Shown in pieces: positions 7,638 through 16,360 of a stretch of DNA of 64,000 nucleotides. The stretch lies in assembly GCF_015680405.1 (NCBI RefSeq), contig NZ_JADLJS010000009.1:1-64000 (forward strand). Direction: 5' to 3'. Origin of the DNA: Pseudomonas pudica (lineage in GTDB: Bacteria; Pseudomonadota; Gammaproteobacteria; Pseudomonadales; Pseudomonadaceae). Below the pieces are notes generated by a model. It saw nothing but the letters and a program-made list of their open reading frames with translations. It was not told the DNA's origin and did no database searches. Position 1 is the stretch's first letter. Each line of letters starts with the position of its first letter. A program made the translations under genes and the position numbers.

Positions 7638-9575
7638 CTATGCCACGCTGCTGCCCAGCAAATGGCTCATCGCCGCCTTCAGCTTCATCGGCCGCACCGG
7701 CTTGTGCATCAGGGTGTGGCCCAGCTCGCGGATCTGTTGCTTGAGCTCGTTGCTGTAGTTGGCGGTGATCATCATCGCCGGTAGCGGCTGGGCGCGGCGG
7801 GCATTTATCCGCGCCACGGCGTCGACGCCATTGCAGTCGTTGTCCAGATGGTAGTCGGCGATCAGCAGGTCGGCCTCGGCATGGTAGTTGTCCACCTGGC
7901 GCGCCAGGTCCTCCTCTGACAGCGCGGTGACCACCCGGCAGCCCCAACCCTCCAGCAGGGTGCGCATGCCGGCGCAAATAGCCGCGTCGTTATCCAGCAC
8001 CCACACCCGCGCCCCGCGCAGGCGCTCGAGCATCGGCTCGCTGATCGCCAGGCTGGGCTGGGCCTTCGGCGCGGTGGCGCTCAGCGGCACTTCGACCGCG
8101 AATACCGAGCCTTTGCCAAGCCATGAACGCACCCGAATCCGGTGGCCGAGGATGCCGGCGATCTTTTCCACGATCGCCAGGCCCAGGCCCAAGCCGCGGT
8201 CCTGGTCCGGGCGCTGCACATCACCGCGCCTGAACTCCTGGAACATTTCTTCCAGGTGCTCCTCGGCAATGCCGATCCCGCTGTCCCATACCTCGATCCG
8301 CAAGCCGCCACGCAGGCGCCGGCAGCCCAGCACCACACGGCCACTGCGGGTGTAGCGGATGGCATTGCTGAGCAGGTTGCGCAGGATCCGCGCCAGCAGC
8401 TGGATATCACTGCGCACCACGGCGGAACAGCCCACGAAATGCAGCTCAAGCCCTTCGCTGCGTGCCACCTGGGCGTATTCGGCAGCGAGGTTTTCCATCA
8501 GTTCGCGCAGGGCGAACGGGGCGACATCGGCCTTGATCACGCCGGCATCGAGCTTGGAAATATCCACCAGTGTACCTAGCAGGTTCTCCACATCCTCCAG
8601 CGAATTGCTGACATTACGCACCAGGTGAGCACTGTTGTGCGGCTCGCGGTGTTCGAGCAAGGCACTGGTGAACAGCCGCGCCGCGTTCAGTGGCTGCAGC
8701 AGGTCATGGCTGACGGCGGCCAGGAACTTGGTTTTCGACAGGTTGGCCTGTTCGGCCTCGCGCTTGGCCTCGCGCAGGCGCGATTCCACCCGGCTGCGCT
8801 CCTCGATTTCGCGCAGCAGCTGCTCGTTGAGGCTGGTCAGCTCGGCAGTGCGCTCGCGTACCCGTTGCTCAAGGTGCTGATACGCCTGGTGCAGCGCCTG
8901 CGCGGTATTGCGCCGCTCGGTGATGTCGCGGATCAACACGAAGATGCCCACCACTTCGCCATTGGCCAGGCGGTTCGGCACGTAGGAGCGCAGCATGTAG
9001 CGTTCCTGGCCGTTGATGTTGGTTTCGGCAAACTCGAAGGTTACGCTCTCCCCCGCCAGCGCCCGCGCCACGTAGGCCTCCAGGCGCTGGTAATGCTGTT
9101 CGCTGTGGGCATCGCGCAGGCTCTGGCCCAGCATCACGCCGCGAGGCCAGCAGTACCATTCTTCATAGACCTTGTTGGTGAATTCGTAGACCAGGTCGGC
9201 ATTCAGGTAGGCGATCAGCGCCGGCACATGGTCGGTGATCAGGCGAATCTGGTGCTGGTGTGCCGTCTCGGCCCGCTGCCGGGCCTCGCTGAGCAGGTGG
9301 TTGACGGCCTTGAGCTCGGCCATGGCCTGGTTCAGCGCTTCTGTGCGTTCGCGCACCTGCTCGGCCAGCACCACCGAATGCTGGAATGCGGCATAAGGGT
9401 CGTTGCCACGCGTTACGCCAGACTCGATACGCTCGATCAGCGCGCCGTTGATACGCTGCAGCTTGTGGTTCTGGTGCTGCAGCCGGGCGACCTCGGCCTG
9501 CAGTTCAGCGACCGACAGGAGGCCGGTTGCGGGCAATGGCGACCCCGGTGAAGGTCTGGTTGATGTGCATGCCAT
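7638..9575 (-). CDS. nahK: Hybrid histidine kinase (NahK/ErcS'-like, PedS1)
   Basis: The protein has 645 aa. In order there is an N-terminal coiled coil (about 20-105), a PAS domain (about 108-222), a second coiled coil (225-280), HisKA with H290 in AVSHDLLQPLNAARL, HATPase (DRGLGLGLAIVEKIAG) and a C-terminal receiver domain (LLIADYHLD). There is no TM segment, so it is cytoplasmic. This architecture and the HDLLQPLNAAR box match P. aeruginosa NahK (PA1976), which passes phosphate to HptB and is controlled by the NO-sensing protein NosP. ATG 9575 is the only good start I found; it overlaps the end of nosP by 71 bp. In P. putida the syntenic gene is called pedS1. Confidence 0.85.
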   Translation of the reverse strand: MACTSTRPSPGSPLPATGLLSVAELQAEVARLQHQNHKLQRINGALIERIESGVTRGNDPYAAFQHSVVLAEQVRERTEALNQAMAELKAVNHLLSEARQRAETAHQHQIRLITDHVPALIAYLNADLVYEFTNKVYEEWYCWPRGVMLGQSLRDAHSEQHYQRLEAYVARALAGESVTFEFAETNINGQERYMLRSYVPNRLANGEVVGIFVLIRDITERRNTAQALHQAYQHLEQRVRERTAELTSLNEQLLREIEERSRVESRLREAKREAEQANLSKTKFLAAVSHDLLQPLNAARLFTSALLEHREPHNSAHLVRNVSNSLEDVENLLGTLVDISKLDAGVIKADVAPFALRELMENLAAEYAQVARSEGLELHFVGCSAVVRSDIQLLARILRNLLSNAIRYTRSGRVVLGCRRLRGGLRIEVWDSGIGIAEEHLEEMFQEFRRGDVQRPDQDRGLGLGLAIVEKIAGILGHRIRVRSWLGKGSVFAVEVPLSATAPKAQPSLAISEPMLERLRGARVWVLDNDAAICAGMRTLLEGWGCRVVTALSEEDLARQVDNYHAEADLLIADYHLDNDCNGVDAVARINARRAQPLPAMMITANYSNELKQQIRELGHTLMHKPVRPMKLKAAMSHLLGSSVA

Positions 9576-10668
9576 TGAACTGTTCTCCGTAGGTGTTGAA
9601 GCCGATCACCCGCTGCTCGCGCAGGAACGCGCCAATCGGTTCCAGGCCGTGCCGGGCTTCCAGCTCCAGCCGCCGCAGGAAGCAATCGCAACCGATGGTC
9701 AGCAGCAGCTGGCCGAGGCGCTGCTGCAAGCCGTCGAACAACTGGTGCAGGTTCGGCAACAGCGGGCCTGGGGTCATCGCGGTGAGCACGATGCCGTTTT
9801 CCACGGCGCAGTAGAAACTCAGGCTCAGGTCCGGGTGCACTTGCTGGATTGCCCGCACGTAATACTGGTCATGGATACGCACGGCCAGCGGATGGGCGGC
9901 GAACACTTGATGATCGAGCTCGGCCACCGGTACGCCGATGTGCCGGGCGTATTCCTCGGCAGCAGGCTCGGCATTCAGTTCGTATACCCGGCGCTGGGCA
10001 CTGTCGGCGCCGGTAACCACCAGCTTTTCCTGGCGCGGCAGGATGTGGTGGGTGGTGAACACTTCGAAGTCGAGCCAGGTGTTGACCAGCACCACCACGG
10101 CCGCGCCGTGGTGGAACGCGCCACCGAAATACACGTGGGTGCGGGTCAGGTAGTTGTCGTCGCCAGCCGAACCGCCGAAATGCGGGATGTCGCCCAAGGC
10201 CGCACTGAGGGCGGCGAGCACCATCTCCTCGCGGCTGGACAAGCCGTCAAGCAAGGTCAGGGCGAAGCTGTGGCCCTTGATCGGCGCCAGGGTATTGCTG
10301 CGGCAGGTGCCGACCAGGCGCTCGACCATCTGCTGGGCGTCGATCAGGCTGAAGCGCTCCATTTCATCGATCAGCTCGGTGGCGATGGAAAAGTGCCGAT
10401 GATCGAACCCGACTGCCGTTATGCAATTGCGGCCGTAGCCCAGCGGGGTGATTTCGCCGGCGCTGGTGCAACCGACCAGGCGGATGCCGCCAAAACCCTG
10501 CTCCAAGGCTTCGCCCAAGGCTTGCAGGTCGTATTCGGCGGAGCAGAAGAACAGCACGAACCCAAGGTGCGGGTGCAGCAACTGCGCCGCCAGCTCCTCG
10601 GCTGCCTGCCGGGCGTCGGTTGCCTGGGACATGGCGCTGACCACACCGTCGTTGTGAGCCTGCTGCAT
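9505..10668 (-). CDS. nosP: FIST-domain nitric-oxide-sensing protein NosP
   Basis: The protein has 387 aa with FIST-N then FIST-C domains (LVGCTSAGEITPLGYGRNCITAV near residues 60-85; FGGSAGDDNYLTRTHVYFGG in the middle). ATG 10668 has GGAG 8 nt upstream; a longer frame from 10719 lacks this. FIST proteins next to NahK in P. aeruginosa (NosP, PA1975) are hemoproteins that bind NO and inhibit NahK autophosphorylation. The gene directly precedes and overlaps the nahK-like gene, as in P. aeruginosa. Heme ligation cannot be verified from the sequence alone. The kinase sits in the PQQ regulatory cluster, so NO status could feed into alcohol-oxidation control. Confidence 0.85.
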   Translation of the reverse strand: MQQAHNDGVVSAMSQATDARQAAEELAAQLLHPHLGFVLFFCSAEYDLQALGEALEQGFGGIRLVGCTSAGEITPLGYGRNCITAVGFDHRHFSIATELIDEMERFSLIDAQQMVERLVGTCRSNTLAPIKGHSFALTLLDGLSSREEMVLAALSAALGDIPHFGGSAGDDNYLTRTHVYFGGAFHHGAAVVVLVNTWLDFEVFTTHHILPRQEKLVVTGADSAQRRVYELNAEPAAEEYARHIGVPVAELDHQVFAAHPLAVRIHDQYYVRAIQQVHPDLSLSFYCAVENGIVLTAMTPGPLLPNLHQLFDGLQQRLGQLLLTIGCDCFLRRLELEARHGLEPIGAFLREQRVIGFNTYGEQFNGMHINQTFTGVAIARNRPPVGR

Positions 10669-10731
10669 CGTGGTCTCCGGCGCGGGGTGGCTGAGTGATG
10701 AGTGTACGAAGGCGATCATCGAGGACGAATG

Positions 10732-10742
10732 CTACTTGGGTA
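10732..10742 (-). promoter_or_regulatory. Third copy of the PQQ-cluster element upstream of nosP
   Basis: The plus-strand reading is CTACTTGGGTA, one to two bases different from the copies at 2114 and 6156. It lies 64 bp upstream of the nosP start, in the opposite orientation relative to the gene. The assignment is weaker than for the other two. Confidence 0.35.
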
Positions 10743-10781
10743 GCGGGTGGGCAGTTCCATGGTTGTAATAGCCTTTCCTGA

Positions 10782-10926
10782 AGATTGCCGGGGCCGCTGC
10801 GCGGCCCTTTCGCGACGCAAGGCCGCTCCCACATCGACCGCGCAAGCCCAATTCACGAACCCTGCGCGGACATTGTGGGAGCGGCCTTGCGTCGCGAAAG
10901 GGCTGCACAGCAGCCCCAGCAATCTT
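10782..10926. repeat. REP-type inverted repeat pair
   Basis: Two REP units, each about 50 bp, face each other (TTTCGCGACGCAAGGCCGCT and its complement), ending in AGATTGC/GCAATCT. It lies between the porin stop and the nosP promoter. Confidence 0.8.
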
Positions 10927-10942
10927 GAGCCGAGGCCGAGGG

Positions 10943-12127
10943 CTACCAGGTGAGCACCGCCCCCACCGCAAAGGTATCGGTGTCTTCGTTCTGGTCACTG
11001 GTTTCATGCCCATCGATGGAGAACTGGTTGTACTCGGCAACCAGCTTGAGGTTGTCGTTGACGTCATGGAACAGCGCCACGCCACGAGTCTCGTAATCCG
11101 CACCGCTGCCCACCGCGCCGTTGCCATCGTCCTTGGTCTTGCCATAGGACAGCGCCACCCGGTTCTTGCCGACCTTGTAGGAGCCCTGCAGCAAGTAGCC
11201 ATCGCTGTCGACATTGCGCAAGGTCGGTTCGCCAGCATTGTTGGTGAAGAACGGGTTGATACCCTTGGCCTGGAACCCCGAGCCGGTCAGCGACAGCCCT
11301 CCCATCTTCGCCTGCACACCGTAGCCGACCCCTTTGGAGGTGACCGACTGCACCGCCGGGTCGGTGTTGTCGGAGGTCTGGTAGCTGCCGTTGACCCAGC
11401 TGTAGATCTGCGCCCCACCCAGGTCGAACTGGTAGGTGATCTCGCTCTCGGTACGCGGGTTTTCCTGGTAGGCCTTGCCGGTCGGGCTGCTGTCGTTGGT
11501 GTCCACCGGGTCCATGATGCCCACCGCCACCCGCAGGCCGTCCATCACTGGCGTGCGGTAGGTGATCTGCGATGTGGGGAACGGGTACGGGTAGCCGCTA
11601 CCGATGTTGCCGAACGATACCCCGCCGCCGTCCACCAGCCCCAGGGTGTCGCTGACCTGGCCATAACCGGCCAGCAGTTCGTCGAGCAGGATGTTGGAAC
11701 GGGCGAACAACCCGAAGTCCTTGCCGATCAGCACCTCGCCCCACTCGGGGTTGGCCACGGTACCGTAGAACTGGCGCACATCGATGGCGGTGTCGGTACC
11801 GTTGGTTTCGCTGTCGTTGATGGTCACCCAGAACGAGGCACGCGCGCCGAGCTTCAGGTCATCCACCTGCTTGCCCATGTTGAAGCCCAGGTAGTTGGGC
11901 AGAAAGCCCATTTTCACCCGAGACTGGCGGCGATCGAACTGCTCGCCCTGCCGGTCGACATCGCTGTTGACGTAGAAGGCGTTGATATAGCCGTCGGTGG
12001 AAAACGTCGTCTGGTCCTTGTCGTACAGCATGATCTCGGCCTTGGCTAAGCTGCTCAGGCAAAGGGTCGACAGGCTGACGGTAACAGCCGCCAGCAAGCG
12101 TGGGGACAGTTTCTTATTGTTGTACAT
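10943..12127 (-). CDS. Outer-membrane porin (general trimeric porin type)
   Basis: The protein has 394 aa with a signal peptide at 1-30 (ending SLAKA), then alternating hydrophobic/polar strands throughout. The C-terminus VGAVLTW has the terminal aromatic residue required for BAM recognition. The ATG at 12127 has GGAG upstream. Length and sequence fit the 16-stranded Gram-negative porin family rather than OprD. The substrate is unknown. It follows the nosP/nahK unit on the same strand but is separated by a REP pair, so co-transcription with nosP is unlikely. Its own promoter should lie in 12128-12260. Confidence 0.82.
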   Translation of the reverse strand: MYNNKKLSPRLLAAVTVSLSTLCLSSLAKAEIMLYDKDQTTFSTDGYINAFYVNSDVDRQGEQFDRRQSRVKMGFLPNYLGFNMGKQVDDLKLGARASFWVTINDSETNGTDTAIDVRQFYGTVANPEWGEVLIGKDFGLFARSNILLDELLAGYGQVSDTLGLVDGGGVSFGNIGSGYPYPFPTSQITYRTPVMDGLRVAVGIMDPVDTNDSSPTGKAYQENPRTESEITYQFDLGGAQIYSWVNGSYQTSDNTDPAVQSVTSKGVGYGVQAKMGGLSLTGSGFQAKGINPFFTNNAGEPTLRNVDSDGYLLQGSYKVGKNRVALSYGKTKDDGNGAVGSGADYETRGVALFHDVNDNLKLVAEYNQFSIDGHETSDQNEDTDTFAVGAVLTW

Positions 12128-12262
12128 GGCGCGCTCCGAAACGGGGACGGGATGTCGGAGGCGATTATCAGAAGCAGGCAAACAGCCAGAAACGCTGCCT
12201 TGGAATGGGCTGCCAGGTGCTTTGGGCCAGCGCATGGGGCGTGATGATTCCGGCCCAGGACC

Positions 12263-12298
12263 GGGTTACACCCAGAGGCAAGACTTCTGGCGTAACCC
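12263..12298 (-). terminator. Hairpin downstream of the merR-type gene
   Basis: GGGTTAC and GTAACCC arms (12263-12269 and 12292-12298), extended inward by CCAGAG/CTTCTGG, form a hairpin just past the stop of the minus-strand MerR gene. No T-tract follows. Confidence 0.35.
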
Positions 12299-12344
12299 AC
12301 AGGAGCAGGCGAGGATCAATACGGCAGACTGGAGCGGGCCCCGG

Positions 12345-13232
12345 TCAAAGGTCCAGTGCACCACTGAGCAACGCGCCTAGCGTGCTTGAGGCATCAGCCC
12401 GTTGCTCGTCCAGCAGACACAACGGCAGGCCTTGCCAGGCGGGTGGCGAATCGGCCAGCCCCTCGCCAATCAAGGCCAGCGGACAAGCGATCCGCATTTG
12501 CAGCGAACGCAGGCGCCTGGCCAAGGCAGGGTCCACCGGCACCTGAACCTTGATCACCAGTGCCGCAGGCTGCATCGCCGCACATAGCATGGGGAGTTCT
12601 TCCAGCGGCTGCCCGCACCCGAGTACTTCGATGCGTTGCTGCTCGCCGCTCAACAACAGCCCGGTACACAATACCTGCAGTTCGGCTTGCCCCTCGGTGC
12701 CTGCCAGCAGCACGCGCGGCGCATCGGCCTGGTTCATCTGCAGACGCAGCAGCAGGCGGGCGCGCAGGAACATGTCCAGAAACAGCCATTGGCTACGCTG
12801 GCCCGGCGCAATGCCTGAAGCCAGGCCATGCCAGACCGGCATAAGCACTTCGCGCAGCACGCTGGCCTTGGGCAGGATGGTGAACAACTGCCCGTGGATG
12901 GCTTCCAGCGCTTGTGTATCGAATGCCTTGGTGGCGCGCTCCACGGCGACGCGCCAGTCGTCGAAGCCCGAGTGCTGCTGCACCGGCGCATCTGGCTGAC
13001 CTGCGAGGATGTCGCCTACCTTGCTGATGGGCACGCCATTGCAGGTCCAGTGCAAGATGTCGCGTATGCGCTGGACATCCCGGGCCGTGTACAGGCGATG
13101 GCCACCCTCGGTGCGCTGCGGGCTTATCAACCCATGGCGCCGCTCCCAGGCCCGCAACGTCACCGGATTGATGCCGGTCAGGCTGACCACATCGCGCATG
13201 GGTAACAAATCGGCTGGGGTGGCGTCAGTCAT
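12345..13232 (-). CDS. MerR-family light-response regulator (class II LitR-like)
   Basis: The protein has 295 aa. The N-terminal MerR HTH spans about 10-75 (MRDVVSLTGINPVTLRAWERRHGL, GGHRLYTARDVQRI). The C-terminal half resembles the CarH/LitR regulatory region but lacks the cobalamin DxHxxG motif; the corresponding stretch reads AGTEGQAEL. That is the pattern of class II LitR proteins of Pseudomonas, which work with a short LOV photoreceptor rather than B12. It is divergent from the LOV gene and probably controls the operons carrying TGTACA repeats at 13840-13915 and 21127-21171. The family call is firm; the partner relation is inferred from known P. putida PplR/LOV pairs. Confidence 0.82.
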   Translation of the reverse strand: MTDATPADLLPMRDVVSLTGINPVTLRAWERRHGLISPQRTEGGHRLYTARDVQRIRDILHWTCNGVPISKVGDILAGQPDAPVQQHSGFDDWRVAVERATKAFDTQALEAIHGQLFTILPKASVLREVLMPVWHGLASGIAPGQRSQWLFLDMFLRARLLLRLQMNQADAPRVLLAGTEGQAELQVLCTGLLLSGEQQRIEVLGCGQPLEELPMLCAAMQPAALVIKVQVPVDPALARRLRSLQMRIACPLALIGEGLADSPPAWQGLPLCLLDEQRADASSTLGALLSGALDL

Positions 13233-13385
13233 GATGAGGGTTTATCTGGGGGGTGGCACATTCTAAACCCATATGCACCTTCTGCGGCGAGCCTCGTTGG
13301 TTCATCATGCAACAAACGGCGCCGAGGCCTTCTGCACGCAGGCCAGGCTGCGCACTTCGCATACAAATGCCTGTAGGTGGGCCCC

Positions 13386-13832
13386 ATGATCAACGCGAAA
13401 CTCCTGCAACTGATGGTCGAGCATTCAAACGATGGCATCGTCGTCGCAGAGCAAGAAGGCGACGACAGCATCCTTATCTACGTCAACCCCGCCTTCGAGC
13501 GCCTGACCGGCTATCGCGCCGAGGAAATCCTGTATCAGGACTGCCGTTTTCTGCAGGGCGAAGATCATGACCAGGCGGGCCTCGACAGCATCCGCGAGGC
13601 AATCCGTGGAGGCCTCCCGTGCTGCCAGGTGCTGCGCAATTACCGCAAGGACGGGAGCCTGTTCTGGAACGAGTTGTCCATCACGCCCGTGCACAACGAA
13701 GCGGACCAATTGACGTACTACATCGGCATCCAGCGCGACGTTACAGCGCAGGTTTTCGCCGAGGAAAAGCTGCGCGAGCTGGAGGCCGAGGTAGCTGAAT
13801 TGCGCCGGCAACTGGGCCAGGCGGAGCGCTGA
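13386..13832 (+). CDS. Short LOV blue-light photoreceptor (PpSB-LOV type)
   Basis: The protein has 148 aa: a single LOV/PAS core (about 15-120) with the FMN-adduct cysteine C53 in YQDCRFLQGED, then a short C-terminal coiled coil (FAEEKLRELEAEVAELRRQLGQ) and no output domain. It is very close to the P. putida SB1/SB2 short LOV proteins, which have C53 in the same context and dimerise through the terminal helices. ATG 13386 follows AGGTGGG. The divergent MerR/LitR regulator is the probable protein partner, relaying blue light to the flanking photoprotective operons. Confidence 0.92.
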   Translation: MINAKLLQLMVEHSNDGIVVAEQEGDDSILIYVNPAFERLTGYRAEEILYQDCRFLQGEDHDQAGLDSIREAIRGGLPCCQVLRNYRKDGSLFWNELSITPVHNEADQLTYYIGIQRDVTAQVFAEEKLRELEAEVAELRRQLGQAER

Positions 13833-13839
13833 ACAAAAC

Positions 13840-13865
13840 CTATACAAGGTCGTTGACTTGTATAG
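13840..13865. promoter_or_regulatory. Inverted repeat CTATACAAG-N8-CTTGTATAG with -35/-10
   Basis: Perfect 9-bp arms lie at 13840-13848 and 13857-13865. A TTGACT box (13853-13858) falls in the repeat, and TAGACT (13875-13880) follows after 16 bp, giving a plausible sigma-70 promoter for the downstream operon. It is a likely operator for the adjacent LitR-like regulator. Confidence 0.55.
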
Positions 13866-13891
13866 ATTTACGCTTAGACTTCAGCTATACC

Positions 13892-13915
13892 TGTACAGCA
13901 AGCCATTTCTGTACA
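13892..13915. promoter_or_regulatory. Two TGTACA motifs before the SnoaL-like gene
   Basis: TGTACA occurs at 13892-13897 and 13910-13915 (CTGTACAG in both), 18 bp apart and just ahead of the 13935 start. The same hexamer is repeated in the other promoter region of this cluster (21127-21171). A LitR binding role is inferred. Confidence 0.45.
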
Positions 13916-13934
13916 GGATTTCCTGGAGCCCAGC

Positions 13935-14357
13935 ATGTCAGCGTATCTGCAGCAATTCGCCGAGCATTTCACCCGCCTCGACGGGGGCAACCTCGGCACC
14001 CTTGAAAAGCTGTACAGCGACGATGTCACCTTTCGCGATCCGTTGCATCAGATCCAGGGGCTGCCGGCTCTGCGGGCCTATTTCGCGCAGTTGTACGCCA
14101 ACGCTCACGATATCCGCTATGCCTTTTCCAGCATCGACGAAGTGACGCCCGGGCAAGGTTACCTGCGCTGGACCCTGCAGTTCCGCCATCCACGCCTGGC
14201 CGGTGGTGAGCAGATCACCTTGCAGGGATGCAGCTACCTGCAATGGCATGAACGGGTCCATTTCCACCAGGACTATTTCGACGCAGCAGCCCTGCTCTAC
14301 GAACACGTTCCGGTCATGGGCAGTGCGATTCGATGGCTCAAAGGCAGGGTCGCATGA
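13935..14357 (+). CDS. SnoaL/NTF2-like protein
   Basis: This 140-aa protein has an NTF2-fold pattern: an N-terminal helix, the LYSDDVTFRDPLHQIQG strand-turn and three C-terminal strands (QGYLRWTLQF, EQITLQGCSYLQW, VHFHQDYFD). Such proteins are small cone-shaped enzymes or binding proteins, often acting on steroid- or lipid-like ligands. GGAG lies 7 nt before the ATG. It is the first gene of a seven-gene operon with lipid-modifying enzymes and overlaps the following SDR by 4 nt (ATGA). The exact reaction is unknown. Confidence 0.8.
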   Translation: MSAYLQQFAEHFTRLDGGNLGTLEKLYSDDVTFRDPLHQIQGLPALRAYFAQLYANAHDIRYAFSSIDEVTPGQGYLRWTLQFRHPRLAGGEQITLQGCSYLQWHERVHFHQDYFDAAALLYEHVPVMGSAIRWLKGRVA

Positions 14358-15106
14358 GCCGTTGCTGGCTGACTGGCGCAAGCAGCGGTATCGGTGCCGC
14401 ACTTGCACGATGCCTGCTGGAGCAAGGCCACCAGGTTGCCTTGGGCGGACGCAATGCGGATCGTCTCGCGCCGTTGGCTGAACACTTTCCCGGGCAGGTG
14501 CTGCTGGCCATTGGCGACCTCGACGACCCTGTACAGGTATCCGGGATCGCAACCCGTATCGAGCAGGCCTGGGGAGCGCTGGACCGGGTGATCCTCAATG
14601 CCGGCACCTGCGAGTACCTGGAGCCGGGCCATTTCGACCCAGCCCTTGTCGAGCGCGTGGTGCGTACCAATTTCCTTGCCGTCAGCTACTGCCTGGCTGC
14701 GGCCCTGCCCTTGCTTCGCGCCGGTCAGCACCCTCACCTGGTAGTGATGGGCAGTTCGGTAACCTGGCTGGCCCTGCCCCGCGCCGGTGCCTATGGCGCG
14801 TCCAAGGCAGCCGTGCGCTATCTGGTGGAATCGCAGCGCATCGACCTGGCCCGCGAAGGCATCGCCGTCACCCTCGTCAGCCCTGGCTTTGTAGATACGC
14901 CATTGACCCGTCGCAACGATTTCCCCATGCCCCAGCTATGGTCGGCACAGCGCGCAGCCAGCCATATCGCCAGACGCCTTCCCGAGCGCCCGCTGGAAAT
15001 CAACTTCCCCCTGCTTTTCACCCTGGTATTGCGACTGCTCGGCGCACTGCCCGCACGCCTGCGCCTGGCGCTAGGGCAACACCTTGCCCGTCATGAACAG
15101 GAATGA
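14354..15106 (+). CDS. Short-chain dehydrogenase/reductase
   Basis: The protein has 250 aa. It has the classical SDR dinucleotide motif TGASSGIG at 7-14, the NAG motif (LNAGT near 84-88), the catalytic Ser in MGSSVTW, and YGASK for Tyr and Lys. It therefore should use NAD(P)H to reduce or oxidise a carbonyl/alcohol. Its start overlaps the stop of the SnoaL-like gene. The context with an FAD oxidoreductase and a CFA-like methyltransferase points to a lipid substrate, but this is inference. Confidence 0.87.
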   Translation: MSRCWLTGASSGIGAALARCLLEQGHQVALGGRNADRLAPLAEHFPGQVLLAIGDLDDPVQVSGIATRIEQAWGALDRVILNAGTCEYLEPGHFDPALVERVVRTNFLAVSYCLAAALPLLRAGQHPHLVVMGSSVTWLALPRAGAYGASKAAVRYLVESQRIDLAREGIAVTLVSPGFVDTPLTRRNDFPMPQLWSAQRAASHIARRLPERPLEINFPLLFTLVLRLLGALPARLRLALGQHLARHEQE

Positions 15107-15112
15107 TGATCC

Positions 15113-16360
15113 ATGCGTATAGCAATCATCGGCAGCGGCATCGCAGGGCTATCCTGCGCTCATCTGCTGTCACGCAGGCATGAGGTTACGGTTTTCGAAG
15201 CCGAGCAATGGATCGGGGGCCACACGCATACCCTCGATGTGATCTGGCAGGGTGAACGCCATGCAATAGATACCGGCTTCATCGTATTCAATGACTGGAC
15301 CTATCCGCACTTCATCCGCTTGCTCGATCACCTGAAAGTCGCCTCGCAGCCGACCGAAATGAGTTTCTCCGTGCATGATCCGGCCACCGGCCTGGAATAC
15401 AACGGGCACGACCTGAACACCCTGTTTGTCCAACGCCGCAACCTGGTGTCCCCGGGGTTCTGGGGGATGCTAAGGGACATTCTGCGTTTCAACCGTCAGG
15501 CGCTCGCCGACCTGGATAACCAGCGTATCGATGCCAACGCTACCCTGGGCGCCTACCTCCAAATGCAGCGGTATGGGCAGCGCTTCATCGATCATTACAT
15601 CGTACCGATGGGCTCGGCGATATGGTCGATGTCCCGCGCGGACATGCTCGGCTTCCCGCTTGCGTTCTTTGTGCGGTTCTGTCGCAACCACGGCTTGTTG
15701 TCGGTCAACCAACGCCCACAGTGGCGCGTGATCGAAGGGGGCTCGCGCAGCTATGTCGGTCCGCTGTGCCGACCGTTTGCCGGGCGCATCCGCCTCGGCT
15801 GCAAGGTTTACCGGGTCAGCCGCGACGAAGGTGGCGTCACCTTGATGAGCGCTGCCGGTACCGAACGTTACGACAATGTGGTGTTTGCCTGCCACAGCGA
15901 CCAGGCCCTGGCGCTGCTGGAAGCGCCGAGCGTGCAGGAGCGGGAAGTGCTCGGCGCCATCGGCTATGCCAGCAACGATGTGGTGCTGCACACCGATACC
16001 CGTCTGCTACCCCGCCGCAAACGCGCCTGGGCCAGCTGGAACTACCGGCTCGGCGGGCCACAGCAGGCGCCTGCCGCGCTGACTTACAACATGAACATTC
16101 TGCAAGGCATCCAGGCACCGACGACGTTCTGCGTGAGCCTCAACCAGACCGCGCTGGTGGATCCGGCGCAGATCATTGCCCGCTTCCAGTACGACCATCC
16201 GCAGTACAGCCTTGCGGCGTGCGCCGCGCAGGCGCGCCAGGAACAGCTGCAGGGCTATCGCCACAGTTACTTCTGCGGCGCCTACTGGGGCAACGGTTTT
16301 CACGAGGATGGCGTGGTCAGTGCGTTGAAGGTGGCCGCGCTTTTCGGAGAGCACCTGTGA
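15113..16360 (+). CDS. FAD-dependent amine-oxidase-like oxidoreductase
   Basis: The protein has 415 aa. It opens with the Rossmann motif IAIIGSGIAGLSCAHLL and the following acidic residue of VTVFEAE, then WIGGHTHT, typical of the NAD/FAD-dependent amine oxidase or desaturase superfamily found next to DUF1365 and CFA-synthase genes. In Rhodobacter, related operons make furan fatty acids using a methyltransferase (UfaM) and an FAD-type desaturase (UfaD) on membrane acyl chains; this gene may be the equivalent desaturase. The DUF1365 start overlaps its stop (GTGA). The superfamily is clear, the substrate is not. Confidence 0.85.
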   Translation: MRIAIIGSGIAGLSCAHLLSRRHEVTVFEAEQWIGGHTHTLDVIWQGERHAIDTGFIVFNDWTYPHFIRLLDHLKVASQPTEMSFSVHDPATGLEYNGHDLNTLFVQRRNLVSPGFWGMLRDILRFNRQALADLDNQRIDANATLGAYLQMQRYGQRFIDHYIVPMGSAIWSMSRADMLGFPLAFFVRFCRNHGLLSVNQRPQWRVIEGGSRSYVGPLCRPFAGRIRLGCKVYRVSRDEGGVTLMSAAGTERYDNVVFACHSDQALALLEAPSVQEREVLGAIGYASNDVVLHTDTRLLPRRKRAWASWNYRLGGPQQAPAALTYNMNILQGIQAPTTFCVSLNQTALVDPAQIIARFQYDHPQYSLAACAAQARQEQLQGYRHSYFCGAYWGNGFHEDGVVSALKVAALFGEHL

